Origin: Sulfurimicrobium sp.
GTDB taxonomy: Bacteria; Pseudomonadota; Gammaproteobacteria; Burkholderiales; Sulfuricellaceae
Direction of reading: 5' to 3'
DNA: 64,000 bases
Assembly: GCA_030652035.1 (NCBI GenBank)
Contig: JAUSBJ010000017.1
Coordinates: 1 to 64,000 of the forward strand
Shown: piece after piece, positions 25,656 to 34,069 of the stretch
How the letters are laid out: each line of letters begins with the position of its first letter
Numbering within the stretch: position 1 is the stretch's first letter
The notes under the pieces: model-generated
Database searches by the model: none
Told to the model about the DNA's origin: nothing
Seen by the model: only the letters and a program-made list of their open reading frames with translations
Translations under genes and position numbers: made by a program

Positions 25656-28600
25656 TCAATCGAAATGGAAGGTGTAGAGCACATCAATGGCATTATCAAA
25701 GCCCGCCCGGGTGACGATGGATATCCTGGGCGTCAGGCTGTAGGTCAGTTTGGTGGTGCCCGCCACCGCCGTCAGTCCCTGTTCGTAACTGAGGAAGGCC
25801 CGTGCCGATAGGCGCTTGCCGACGGTGACGATCTGGCTGGTCAAGGGGTCGCCATTCTGCGCCTGGTTCAGGGAAAGCTCGTCCACGCCGAGCGCCTGGG
25901 CAAGCTGGCCGGTGATGCCGCCCGACTGTCCGCCCAGAATGCTCCCGGCTGCCGTAAGCAGGAGCGAGGTGTCGGTGCCGCTTGCATCGGGTGCGCGCCC
26001 GAGGACAATCCAGGAGAGTTTTTCAGGGTCCGGTACGTTGGGGGTGGCTACCAGCCGCACTATCGGACGGCGCACTGTGCCTGTGACCGTTACGCCGGCT
26101 TCCACCGGCAGGTTCTTGCGCAAGGCGAGCACATTGAGACCCGGATTGTCGAGCGGCCCCTGAAAGTTCACAATGCCGCGTTCCACCACGAGGTTCTGGC
26201 CGTAAGCCTTGAAAGTGGCGTTGTAGGTGGCGATGCTGCCTGTGGCACGCAGAGGCTGGCCAGATGTTGATTGCAGACGAAGCTGCCCGGCCAGGCGTGA
26301 TTCCAGGCCGGAAGCGCGCAGGTAAAATTGTTCTCCCAGGTCCAGGGCGGCATCAATGCTGATGCGCGGTCCCTCGCGGGCAGGCGCTTGTCGCCCGAGG
26401 ATCACCACATCGTCCGAGAGTTCCGGACGGCCTGCAGCAGGTTGAGAAATCAGGCCTGCGTCAGCAGTGATTTTTCCGCCCAGGGTAAGGGTGTTCTGCT
26501 CGAAGCCGATACGGCCTTGGCCGGAGGCGATAATCCAGCGGTCAGACCGCTGCGCGAGAGGCAGGCGGATGGCGCTCAGTTCCAGGTTGCCGCGTTTGCC
26601 CAGGGGGTCGATCATGCCGGATAGCGAGATGTTGCCTGGCTCTTTTGCCAGTTTCAGCCCTGCCAGCAAACGGTCGCGGGGCGGGGGTTGATGCGGGGCG
26701 ACGAAATTGAGCTGATCGATATGCAGCCTGCTCTGATCGAGCCGCGCCGTCAGTTTCCCCTGTTGCAGCCGAATGCCTTGATCCAGCAAGGCCACGGCCA
26801 GATCGTTGCCGTTTAGCAGGCCGAGCAGATGGGGTTGGCCGAAGGTGCCAGCGATATCCGCCGCCAAGGACAGACGGCCGCTGCTCTTGAGGTTGTTATC
26901 GAGAGCAGGTCCGACCCAGGAGAGGTCGGCCACGCCGATGTGTATTTTTCCGTTGATGGGCGCTTCAGGTCGTACGGTCCAGCCTGAACCGCTTCGCGCC
27001 AGGGGGAGGGTAATGTTGGCTCGCCACTCGCCAAGGCGTGTACCGCGCGCTTTCAGTTCCGCGCTCAGGCGATTGGCGCTGGCTTGGGCGCTGAACTGAA
27101 AATCCTGCACGCCCAAAGAAAGCGCCTGGTCGCCCGGTAACACCCAGTCGCCGCTTTCGCGCCATATCTGAAGTTTGCCAGCCAGATTAGGCGCAGCCGA
27201 AATATCCCAGTCACCGGCCAGGCGCAGGGTGTTCTGGGTTTCGCTTGCGGCACCGATATGGCGCAACCCGATAGCATTGAAGTTGCCACGGCTATTCCAG
27301 CTTCCGGGTGTCCATTCCGTGCTGGCGAGTTGCGCCTGGCCACCTGCCACGGCAAATTCGGCTTTGCCAAGCGAGATACGCTCCCGTCCAAGCGTGAGGG
27401 GGGCGGCCGCGAGCAGGTGGAAAGGGATCTGGCCGGTGGCGGTGAGTTTTGAAAGCATGCCCTGCCATTGCATATTGCTCCAGCCCTTTGCCGGGTCAGT
27501 GAGTCCGCCGGAAGCATGCAAATCCAGGGCTGTCTCATTGCCCAATTGCGCCCTGGTGCTCAAATCATGGCGTGAACGGCTGCCCTGGATGGCAAGAGAC
27601 AGGTTTTGCAACAGAACTTCCGCTGTTCTCTGGTATCCGGCGGCATCTATGTTGAAATTGACCGCTTCACCCTGCAGGCTGCCGCCTGCACTGAGGCTGG
27701 CCAGATGATGCTCGCCGGGCAGGATGAGTTGGCTGCCCTTCACTTCGAAAGCGATCTCCGGTTTTGCCGTGCTGCCTGCCAGCGTGGCGTGGGCGTTGAG
27801 CGCGCCACCGAACCCGGGACCAAACTGTGCAAGTGCCGGTGCGGCCAGGGTCAGCTCCAGCCGTTCTCCAGGTGTGCCATAACTGCCCCGGGCATTGAGG
27901 CGATTGTCGCCCAGCCGCAGTTCGGCCTCGCCGCTGGCCCGGTTCATGCCGCTGAAGGCGATCTGGCCGCCGCCACTCACGATCTGACTTGCCCACTGGC
28001 TTTTGGCAAGGGTGAAACTCAGCGTGCCATTTGCTTGAGGCATCAGTTCGCCGGCAAGTTCGAGCCTGGCATTGAGATCCGATTGCGGCGCCTGCATGAA
28101 AGCGGAAAGATCGAAGTGCTGGAGTTCGCCCGTGAAAGCAAAAGGCCGTCCACCGCCAAAACCGAGCCGGCCCTGGCCGGTGAGCGCTGCCTGGCCATGG
28201 GAAAGGTGCAGGCTGTCCAGGGTCAGGGTGTCGCCGCTGCGCATCAGGCTGGCATCCAGACTCAGTTTCCCGTCTTCAAGCGCGATCAAGCCCTGCTGGG
28301 CCTGGATATCGCCGCTGAGTGTGGCCTTGCCAGCGAGGCGGGCGGGGCGTAGCCGTGTATCCAGTGCTGCCGGGTCGAGGTGGCTGATGGCCAGATCGGC
28401 CGCGCCCGATGCCTGTTTCAATTGCCAGGAAAGGTGTCCGGAGATGCGCCCGCCACCGGCCAGGATCAGGTTCAGCGCATCAAACTGCAAATTTTCGGCA
28501 GAAATCGTCATCCGGCTGTGAATTTCGTGCAGGGGCAGGCCGCCTTGGTCGAGGGGCGCCGGGGAAGCGTTTCTCGCTGACACGTCGCCCTCAAGCCGGC

Positions 28601-29486
28601 CAGCGGCATTCTGGCGCAGCTTTGCCTGCAGCGCGAGGCTGGCTTGCGGCGCATCGGGCGAGAAGGCGCGCGGATCGAGGCCGTTTACCGAGAGCGTCAG
28701 CGCGGCCAGCGGGAAAGGGGTGAATGGCCGCAACAGCGCCTCGCCTTGCCCGCTGAGTCCCGCGCCGCTGCCCTGCGCCTTCAGCGTGATATTTTCCAGC
28801 GTGCCGCTGACATTGGCGGCAATGCGCGCTTGTTTTACTCCGTGCCCGGCAAGATCCGCACGGGCTTGCAGGGTGAAGGGGCGGGTGCCCTCCATCTGGG
28901 CGGAGGCACTCAACTCGCCGTATTTCAGGCTGGCCTGCAACGCGCTCAGGCGGTGCTGGCGGCCATTGCTTTCCAGTCTTGCCGTCAGCCGGGTCGCAGC
29001 AAAATCCGGCGTGCCGCCTGCTTGACTGAAAACTTGCAATGAGCCAATTTCAATCCTGCCCAGGGAAAGAGGCAGCGGCAGGCGCAAGTCCTTTGGTAGC
29101 GACAGTGGTTCGTCGGATGGGGGTGAAAGCACCTCGACGCCTTGCGCCGTCAGCGTTGCGATATCCAGCCGCCGCGCCAGCAGCGCAGCAGGCCGCCAGT
29201 CAAGCCGCATATCGCGAACGGTAACACGCATATCGCCATCGGTATAGATCAGGGTCTGTGCGCCCATCGGCCCCAGCAGCGTGCCGCTCGTGCCCTGCAG
29301 GGCAAGGGCGCCGCCACTGCTGCGCGATGCCATGGAGGCCAGCCACTGGAGCCCCGATGAAGTGGCCAGCAGCCAGCCGGTGGCTGCCGACAGGGCAATG
29401 ACGGCAAACAATAGGGCAAAGCGCCATCCTTGCCGGGATTTTGCCGGGGGTTGCGGAGAAGCGTTTGTGCCAGTCGGAGCGGCCAT
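25656..29486 (-). CDS. tamB: TamB, translocation and assembly module inner-membrane protein
   Basis: The 1276-residue protein has one N-terminal membrane anchor (FALLFAVIALSAATGWLLA, about residues 24-42), a very long beta-rich AsmA/TamB body and the C-terminal TamB domain ending SIVTRAGFDNAIDVLYTFHF with a terminal aromatic-acid pair. Members span the periplasm and, with TamA, help insert outer-membrane proteins or move phospholipids. Its start shares one base with the tamA stop, a translationally coupled pair. Confidence 0.93.
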   Translation of the reverse strand: MAAPTGTNASPQPPAKSRQGWRFALLFAVIALSAATGWLLATSSGLQWLASMASRSSGGALALQGTSGTLLGPMGAQTLIYTDGDMRVTVRDMRLDWRPAALLARRLDIATLTAQGVEVLSPPSDEPLSLPKDLRLPLPLSLGRIEIGSLQVFSQAGGTPDFAATRLTARLESNGRQHRLSALQASLKYGELSASAQMEGTRPFTLQARADLAGHGVKQARIAANVSGTLENITLKAQGSGAGLSGQGEALLRPFTPFPLAALTLSVNGLDPRAFSPDAPQASLALQAKLRQNAAGRLEGDVSARNASPAPLDQGGLPLHEIHSRMTISAENLQFDALNLILAGGGRISGHLSWQLKQASGAADLAISHLDPAALDTRLRPARLAGKATLSGDIQAQQGLIALEDGKLSLDASLMRSGDTLTLDSLHLSHGQAALTGQGRLGFGGGRPFAFTGELQHFDLSAFMQAPQSDLNARLELAGELMPQANGTLSFTLAKSQWASQIVSGGGQIAFSGMNRASGEAELRLGDNRLNARGSYGTPGERLELTLAAPALAQFGPGFGGALNAHATLAGSTAKPEIAFEVKGSQLILPGEHHLASLSAGGSLQGEAVNFNIDAAGYQRTAEVLLQNLSLAIQGSRSRHDLSTRAQLGNETALDLHASGGLTDPAKGWSNMQWQGMLSKLTATGQIPFHLLAAAPLTLGRERISLGKAEFAVAGGQAQLASTEWTPGSWNSRGNFNAIGLRHIGAASETQNTLRLAGDWDISAAPNLAGKLQIWRESGDWVLPGDQALSLGVQDFQFSAQASANRLSAELKARGTRLGEWRANITLPLARSGSGWTVRPEAPINGKIHIGVADLSWVGPALDNNLKSSGRLSLAADIAGTFGQPHLLGLLNGNDLAVALLDQGIRLQQGKLTARLDQSRLHIDQLNFVAPHQPPPRDRLLAGLKLAKEPGNISLSGMIDPLGKRGNLELSAIRLPLAQRSDRWIIASGQGRIGFEQNTLTLGGKITADAGLISQPAAGRPELSDDVVILGRQAPAREGPRISIDAALDLGEQFYLRASGLESRLAGQLRLQSTSGQPLRATGSIATYNATFKAYGQNLVVERGIVNFQGPLDNPGLNVLALRKNLPVEAGVTVTGTVRRPIVRLVATPNVPDPEKLSWIVLGRAPDASGTDTSLLLTAAGSILGGQSGGITGQLAQALGVDELSLNQAQNGDPLTSQIVTVGKRLSARAFLSYEQGLTAVAGTTKLTYSLTPRISIVTRAGFDNAIDVLYTFHFD

Positions 29487-31372
29487 CAGAAGGCCACCGC
29501 AAGTGAAAAGTGCAGCCTCAAGGCTTTAGTCTCTTGCCCCCAGGCCAGATCCAGCGCTAGCGGACCGACCGGGCTGCGCCAGCGCGCACCGGCGCCATAG
29601 CCTGTAGACAGGCGCAAGTCGCGCCAGGTGTCGGCCGCACCGCCGGAATCGAGGAACAGGGCTGTGCCCCAGTCGCGGCTGAACCAATGGGTGTATTCGA
29701 GGCTGCCGCTGGCCAGTGTGCGCCCGCCCACCATGGCAGAGCCTTCTTGCACGCCCAGGCTCTGGTGAGCGTAACCGCGGACGGACTGAGAGCCGCCAGC
29801 GCGGAACAGGTATTCCTGCGGAATGCCGAAGCGCGATGGGGCAGCGGTGAAACCCGCCTCACCGCGCAAGGACAAAGTATCGCGCGCACCTATCGGCCAC
29901 CAGACCTGATAGCGCAGCTGGGTGCGGAGGAAATCCTGGTCCGATAGCAGCTTCTGGCTGGCCCCGCCGATGCGCACTTCAGTGACGTCGCCGCGACGCG
30001 GGTAGAGCGGATTGTTCACTGTGCGGCGAATCCAGTGCCAGTCCGGCACCAGTGCCTGAATGCTTTCCTGGACGCCATCTGCCGGTTTGCGTTGTTCCCG
30101 CTGCCAGTTGATGCCGAGCCGCGTTTCGATCTGGCCCTGTGTGCGGCTGCGTGCCACGCTCAGCGCTTGGTTTGTGGTTTCCAGCCCCTGAATGTCTGTT
30201 TTTTCGATACGCGCGCCCCAGGAGAGGCGGTAGCCGATGGCATCGGGCAGCGTGTCGATAGTGGCGAACAACCTCTGGCGATTCTGCTCCAGGCGCAGTC
30301 CGCTGCCAAGGTTCCAGGCGTGGTCGAGCAGGTTGTAGTCACGGTATGTCATCTCTCCCCGTGCGCCATTGTTGGAGCTGTAGCCGGCTCCGAAGGAAAG
30401 ATGGCGCGCCTTGGCTTCTCTGAGCATGACCTGTACCGGCACGGCTTCGTGCCGGGCGGGGTCCGGTTCGATGCTGACAATGACCGAGTTGAGGTGGGGC
30501 AGGCTTTGCAATCGGGCCTGAAATTCGAGCAGTTTGTCCTGGCGGTAAGGGTCGCCGGCACGAAATGGCGTATGGCGTGTTACCAGCTTTTCGTCATAGC
30601 GTTCAAGGCCGCTGATTGCCAGTTCGCCAAAGCGGAAGGCAGGTCCGGAATCCAGCACCAGAGACAGCTTGGCGCTGGCGCTATCGGGGTCCACTTCTGC
30701 CCGGCTTTCTTCGATGCGGGCAGCGGCATAATCCCTGCGCGAAACTCTGGCCAGCAGGGCAGACTTGGCTTCTTCCCAGTCAGGACTGCGGAAGGGTTTG
30801 CCCGCAGGCAGGCGCCAGCCCGCCCGCAAGCGCTCGATCAGGGCTTGCTGCTCGGGCGTGCCGCTGGTGATGGCACCGCGAAATTCGATGCTGACCGTGC
30901 TGACCAGCGTGCGCTGGCCGGGCATGATTTCCAGCACAGGTGTTTCATCAGTTGCGGCAGGGCGCCAGCTGATATTCGGCGTGAAATAGCCCTCGGTCGC
31001 CAACAGCTCGCCGATGTCACGCTGCGCCCGGCGCAGGAAAGTGGCGCGCGCGGTATCATCCGGCAGGGGTAAGGCAGGCATCTCGAAATGGGTATTCAAT
31101 AATTCTCGTACCGTCTCGGGCGCGACCAAAATGACAGGGGGTGTGCCGCTGGTATCAAATGTTTCCTGTGCCTCGGCTGGCAGGCCGCTCAGGGTTGTGA
31201 AGGCGACAGCAAGCGCCATGGACAGCATTGAACCGGGCCAGCGCTTGCAAGGGATCTCAGCCGCCATCGATGGCAGGGGTTTCAACGCGCTTGCCATGGC
31301 TGTGTTTGTCGATTGTCGGGGCGCCTGATTCATGTTTGCACCACTGGTGGGAATTAATGAGACATTGGCCAT
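29486..31372 (-). CDS. tamA: TamA, BamA/Omp85-family outer-membrane protein
   Basis: Up to 628 residues: a hydrophobic signal segment (SMLSMALAVAFTTLSGLPAEA), POTRA repeats at about residues 80-340 and an Omp85 beta-barrel to the end, with GGSQSVRGYAHQSLG as the conserved VRGY/F loop and a final aromatic residue. TamA forms the outer-membrane part of the TAM complex. The first ATG is at 31372; the ATG at 31333 (MNQAPRQS) is an alternative, as neither has a clear ribosome site and both put an unusual 30-50 residues before the signal helix. Confidence 0.9.
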   Translation of the reverse strand: MANVSLIPTSGANMNQAPRQSTNTAMASALKPLPSMAAEIPCKRWPGSMLSMALAVAFTTLSGLPAEAQETFDTSGTPPVILVAPETVRELLNTHFEMPALPLPDDTARATFLRRAQRDIGELLATEGYFTPNISWRPAATDETPVLEIMPGQRTLVSTVSIEFRGAITSGTPEQQALIERLRAGWRLPAGKPFRSPDWEEAKSALLARVSRRDYAAARIEESRAEVDPDSASAKLSLVLDSGPAFRFGELAISGLERYDEKLVTRHTPFRAGDPYRQDKLLEFQARLQSLPHLNSVIVSIEPDPARHEAVPVQVMLREAKARHLSFGAGYSSNNGARGEMTYRDYNLLDHAWNLGSGLRLEQNRQRLFATIDTLPDAIGYRLSWGARIEKTDIQGLETTNQALSVARSRTQGQIETRLGINWQREQRKPADGVQESIQALVPDWHWIRRTVNNPLYPRRGDVTEVRIGGASQKLLSDQDFLRTQLRYQVWWPIGARDTLSLRGEAGFTAAPSRFGIPQEYLFRAGGSQSVRGYAHQSLGVQEGSAMVGGRTLASGSLEYTHWFSRDWGTALFLDSGGAADTWRDLRLSTGYGAGARWRSPVGPLALDLAWGQETKALRLHFSLAVAF

Positions 31373-31515
31373 TTGGTGAGGGGGGGAATACTGAACTCAA
31401 TGCCTATGATAGCATCTAGTCTGTTTGTCCAATGGTGGCAGGCAGTGGGTGTGCTGGCTATACAGGCAGTACCGGCTTAAGACGGCTTCGTTTCAATAGA
31501 ATTTAGATATTCAAA

Positions 31516-31992
31516 TTGCTCAACATCAGAATCGACACGGAAAAGCAGACGCTTGAGTTGCTGGATGAATCCCGGCTTGTCAGGCGTTACCCGGTTTCTA
31601 CCGCAAAAAACGGGGTGGGAGAGGTGTCTGGCAGTTTTTGTACCCCGCGCGGCAGGCATGTGGTGCGCGCCAGGATCGGCGCAGGCCTGCCGGAAAATAC
31701 CGTGTTTGTGCGACGGCGCCCTTCGGGTGAGGTCTACAGCGATGAATTGGGGCGTCAGTTTCCCGGGCGTGACTGGATATTGAGCCGCATTCTCTGGCTT
31801 TCCGGCTGTGAACCCGGTTTCAACCGCCTGGGTGAAGTCGATACGATGCGGCGCTACATCTACATTCATGGCACGCCGCACGAGGAAGCCATAGGCAGCC
31901 CGGTTTCCCATGGCTGCATCAGAATGCGAATGCGGGATATGGTGGAGTTGTTCGATCAGGTGCCCGTCGGGACACCGGTGGAGGTCGTTTAG
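31516..31992 (+). CDS. L,D-transpeptidase (YkuD domain)
   Basis: The 158-residue protein is almost entirely a YkuD catalytic domain, with IYIHGTPHEEAIGSPVSHGC holding His118, His132 and Cys134. It would make 3-3 or lipoprotein cross-links in peptidoglycan. No ATG is available: the frame opens at a TTG (31516) just after an in-frame stop at 31504, so TTG initiation is inferred. No signal peptide is seen, unusual for a periplasmic enzyme but known in this short subfamily. Confidence 0.82.
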   Translation: MLNIRIDTEKQTLELLDESRLVRRYPVSTAKNGVGEVSGSFCTPRGRHVVRARIGAGLPENTVFVRRRPSGEVYSDELGRQFPGRDWILSRILWLSGCEPGFNRLGEVDTMRRYIYIHGTPHEEAIGSPVSHGCIRMRMRDMVELFDQVPVGTPVEVV

Positions 31993-32121
31993 AAAGCTGC
32001 TGAAACCAAGAGGGTGGCGAGCCTGACCCCCGGCACTTGCAGTAAATGGCTGTGGCTGCTGGCTTCCGCCCCTGACCAGATTCACCACCTTGCAATGCGG
32101 GGAGGCCCGCCATAAAAAATT

Positions 32122-32152
32122 AAAGGCTTGGGTCTTTGACCCAAGCCTTTTT
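32122..32152. terminator. Strong bidirectional terminator between the L,D-transpeptidase and tRNA-Glu
   Basis: A 13-base perfect stem, AAAGGCTTGGGTC with GACCCAAGCCTTT, has a TTT loop. T residues follow on the plus strand and a T-rich run on the minus strand, so it ends both the YkuD gene transcript and the tRNA transcript. Confidence 0.85.
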
Positions 32153-32156
32153 GTTC

Positions 32157-32232
32157 TGGCGTCCCCAACGAGATTCGAACTCGTGTTACCGCCGTGAAAG
32201 GGCGATGTCCTAGGCCTCTAGACGATAGGGAC
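32157..32232 (-). tRNA. tRNA-Glu (UUC)
   Basis: The minus strand gives a 76-base cloverleaf that begins GTCCCTATCGTCTAGAGGCC, has the anticodon loop CTTTCAC (anticodon TTC, complementary to 32196-32198), GTTCGAATC in the T loop and an encoded CCA end. It closely resembles bacterial tRNA-Glu. Confidence 0.97.
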
Positions 32233-32239
32233 TTAATCT

Positions 32240-32425
32240 TTACTTCTTTGTCAGCTGGGTGGTCGTTATGCCCGTAAGCAACAAAATAAAACCAACCGGA
32301 ACCCATGACAACCAAAAAACAATTATTTCACTATCTCCTGATGGCAGATTATAAAAACCTACCGCCAGACCAACAATTGTACAAAAAAAACCGAGATAAG
32401 AAGTTACTACGCCTAGCCGGTTCAT
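32240..32425 (-). CDS. Small two-helix membrane protein upstream of tRNA-Glu
   Basis: A 61-residue frame from MNRLGVVTSYLGFF has two hydrophobic segments (VTSYLGFFCTIVGLAVGFY and IIVFWLSWVPVGFILLLTGI) and a charged end QLTKK. The frame also opens further upstream at a TTG (32491), but that codon is part of the -35 box of a consensus promoter and would not be in the transcript, so a start at 32425 or 32464 is required. It ends seven bases before the tRNA. No ribosome site is clear and no family is recognised. Confidence 0.45.
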   Translation of the reverse strand: MNRLGVVTSYLGFFCTIVGLAVGFYNLPSGDSEIIVFWLSWVPVGFILLLTGITTTQLTKK

Positions 32426-32462
32426 TCTGTTCGCTTTGTCGCTCGAAGCAAAAAGTCTGCGC

Positions 32463-32491
32463 ATTATAGTGAGCCATTCAGGGCTCGTCAA
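32463..32491 (-). promoter_or_regulatory. Consensus sigma-70 promoter for the tRNA-Glu transcript
   Basis: On the minus strand TTGACG (32486-32491) and TATAAT (32463-32468) are separated by exactly 17 bases. Transcription would start near 32456 and run through the small ORF and tRNA-Glu to the terminator at 32122-32152. Confidence 0.85.
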
Positions 32492-32632
32492 GCCATTTGT
32501 AGGGAGCCATTTGTAGAGAATTGATTGGCAACTTTACAAATCCCTGTCGAATTACTTTACAGTCCAAATGATATGGAATGCGCTGTCATATGAACAATAG
32601 TATTATCAATATGATACAGTTTTATCTTAATA

Positions 32633-32648
32633 TTGCACGATAATTGCA
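32633..32648 (+). promoter_or_regulatory. Sigma-54-like promoter upstream of the PEP-CTERM gene
   Basis: TTGCACGATAATTGCA matches the -24/-12 consensus TGGCACG-N4-TTGCA except for one base in the -24 GG. PEP-CTERM genes in related bacteria are known to be RpoN-dependent under PrsK/PrsR, which makes the site credible, but the -24 mismatch lowers certainty. The surrounding 32492-32692 is AT-rich and otherwise empty. Confidence 0.45.
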
Positions 32649-32692
32649 TGGCTATTGAGCAAGATGGATGGTTTATTTGAGGAGGCCAAATT

Positions 32693-32779
32693 ATGGTTGC
32701 CTGTGTGAGTCGAAGAAATCATCTTTCTTGGCGTGGTAATCAGCCAGACGGCCGCAAGTTATCTCGACCAAATGGCTAA
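32693..32779 (+). CDS. 28-codon upstream ORF with strong ribosome site
   Basis: GAGGAGG at 32679-32685 lies seven bases before ATG 32693, an excellent initiation signal. The peptide is basic: MVACVSRRNHLSWRGNQPDG then RKLSRPNG. It ends 26 bases before the PEP-CTERM start and lies downstream of the sigma-54-like site, so it would be in the 5' leader of that mRNA. It may be a leader peptide or an independent small protein; no family is recognised. Confidence 0.45.
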   Translation: MVACVSRRNHLSWRGNQPDGRKLSRPNG

Positions 32780-32805
32780 CGTGTGTCCTTTGGAAGGAGA
32801 TTGTC

Positions 32806-33738
32806 ATGAAAAAGATATTATTAAGCGTACTGGTAGCTGGCACATTGGCGGTCGGATTGGCAGGCCCAGCCAGCGCAGCTCCCGTTCCCACTTTTTACTA
32901 TAATGCCTATGGTGGTTTTGTATTCGGTTCCGATTCGAATTTCCCACAACCTGTCACGTACAGCAATGAGAATATGGGATATCTGGACCCTACCCCAGCC
33001 GGGTACGCGCCTACCGGTGCAAAGTATCCAGGTGGCAATGGCTATCCTGCAGTTTCTCCCGATTTGGTCTATCAGCAATTAGCTTGGGGTACGGCACAAA
33101 CGGGAAACAGCAACCTGGCTATCAACGATGCCCTCCACGCACCTCCTGTGGGTCCATGGAATGCGATCACGGGTTACAACGCCGATCCTGCTAATAGCGG
33201 TCACGAGTGGATCAGTGGTGCTGTCGACGTGAGCAACGAGTTTGGCTCCGTGATGGGTTGGCTGGTCCACTACAACGAGGTTATCAGTGAAGCATTCACT
33301 GGAACTGTCGGCGTGCATTATCACCTCGACTATTATGCGGATGCCGCCAAGACGATTCCTGTCTGGAGTAGCGGTGAGTTGGAATTCGTGCTCCAGGTAT
33401 GGGAGACTCCGAATGAACAGGTTCCCTGCCCAAATGGCCTGAACCCCTGCTCTGATCGTTTCGGCTACAAGGTGTTGGGCGCAACTGAATTCGGTGACCC
33501 AATAGACATGGTAATGGGTGGTTTCAATTGGGATGGCACCAACTACGTGGTCAGTTCTTCCGGCTTCTTCGACGCACTTGGCAACCAGCTCGGTTTTGCA
33601 TGGTCTGCTGAGGAATTACACAATCCATTCTACGTCAACCATGAGGTTCATGTGCCAGAGCCTGCCAGCATGGCGCTCTTGGGTCTGGGGTTGATTGGAC
33701 TTGGGTTGGCCCGTCGCAATCGTGACAACAAGGTGTAG
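32806..33738 (+). CDS. PEP-CTERM sorting-domain secreted protein
   Basis: The 310-residue protein has a classic signal peptide (MKKILLSVLVAGTLAVGLAG, cleavage after about residue 25 at ASA-AP) and a C-terminal PEP-CTERM tail: VPEPASMALLGLGLIGLGLA followed by basic RRNRDNK. Such proteins are processed by exosortase A and displayed or released in biofilm matrix. The middle is rich in Tyr, Asn, Trp and Gly and has no recognised catalytic domain. GGAAGGAG lies before the ATG. It leads the polysaccharide locus, a usual association. No exosortase is in the window. Confidence 0.92.
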   Translation: MKKILLSVLVAGTLAVGLAGPASAAPVPTFYYNAYGGFVFGSDSNFPQPVTYSNENMGYLDPTPAGYAPTGAKYPGGNGYPAVSPDLVYQQLAWGTAQTGNSNLAINDALHAPPVGPWNAITGYNADPANSGHEWISGAVDVSNEFGSVMGWLVHYNEVISEAFTGTVGVHYHLDYYADAAKTIPVWSSGELEFVLQVWETPNEQVPCPNGLNPCSDRFGYKVLGATEFGDPIDMVMGGFNWDGTNYVVSSSGFFDALGNQLGFAWSAEELHNPFYVNHEVHVPEPASMALLGLGLIGLGLARRNRDNKV

Positions 33739-33777
33739 CGCTAATACTAAGGCATCAAGGTAGACAGCATGAGGGCT

Positions 33778-33832
33778 GGGAACGCTTCGCCGTTCCCGGC
33801 TTTGGTTGGCCCCACGCAGTTGCGCTGGGGCC
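33778..33832 (+). terminator. Tandem hairpins after the PEP-CTERM gene
   Basis: GGGAACG/CGTTCCC (33778-33784 with 33791-33797) is followed by GGCCCCA/TGGGGCC (33808-33814 with 33826-33832), with inner CGCA/TGCG pairing and a TTGTCTATTTTG tail. The second is a likely terminator. The rest of the 331-base gap up to 34069 holds no gene; an AGGGGAGAAG ribosome site precedes the next gene. Confidence 0.6.
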
Positions 33833-34069
33833 TTGTCTATTTTGTAGAATGCTGTTTCAGCCGGAAAGAATTTGCCTATTGCTTTTGATAGACATGAAAT
33901 GACTTTTTTCAAGCTGCACTGAATAGCCAAAGTCATGACAGCCTGGCTGCGCCGCATTTGAAGGAACGATCAGGTTGCCGGCTTCCTGTTGCGGATTGGG
34001 ATAGAAAAAGATTGGTTTTCTAGGACCCGTTTATACTCGTGAACCAACATAGATCATAGGGGAGAAGCA

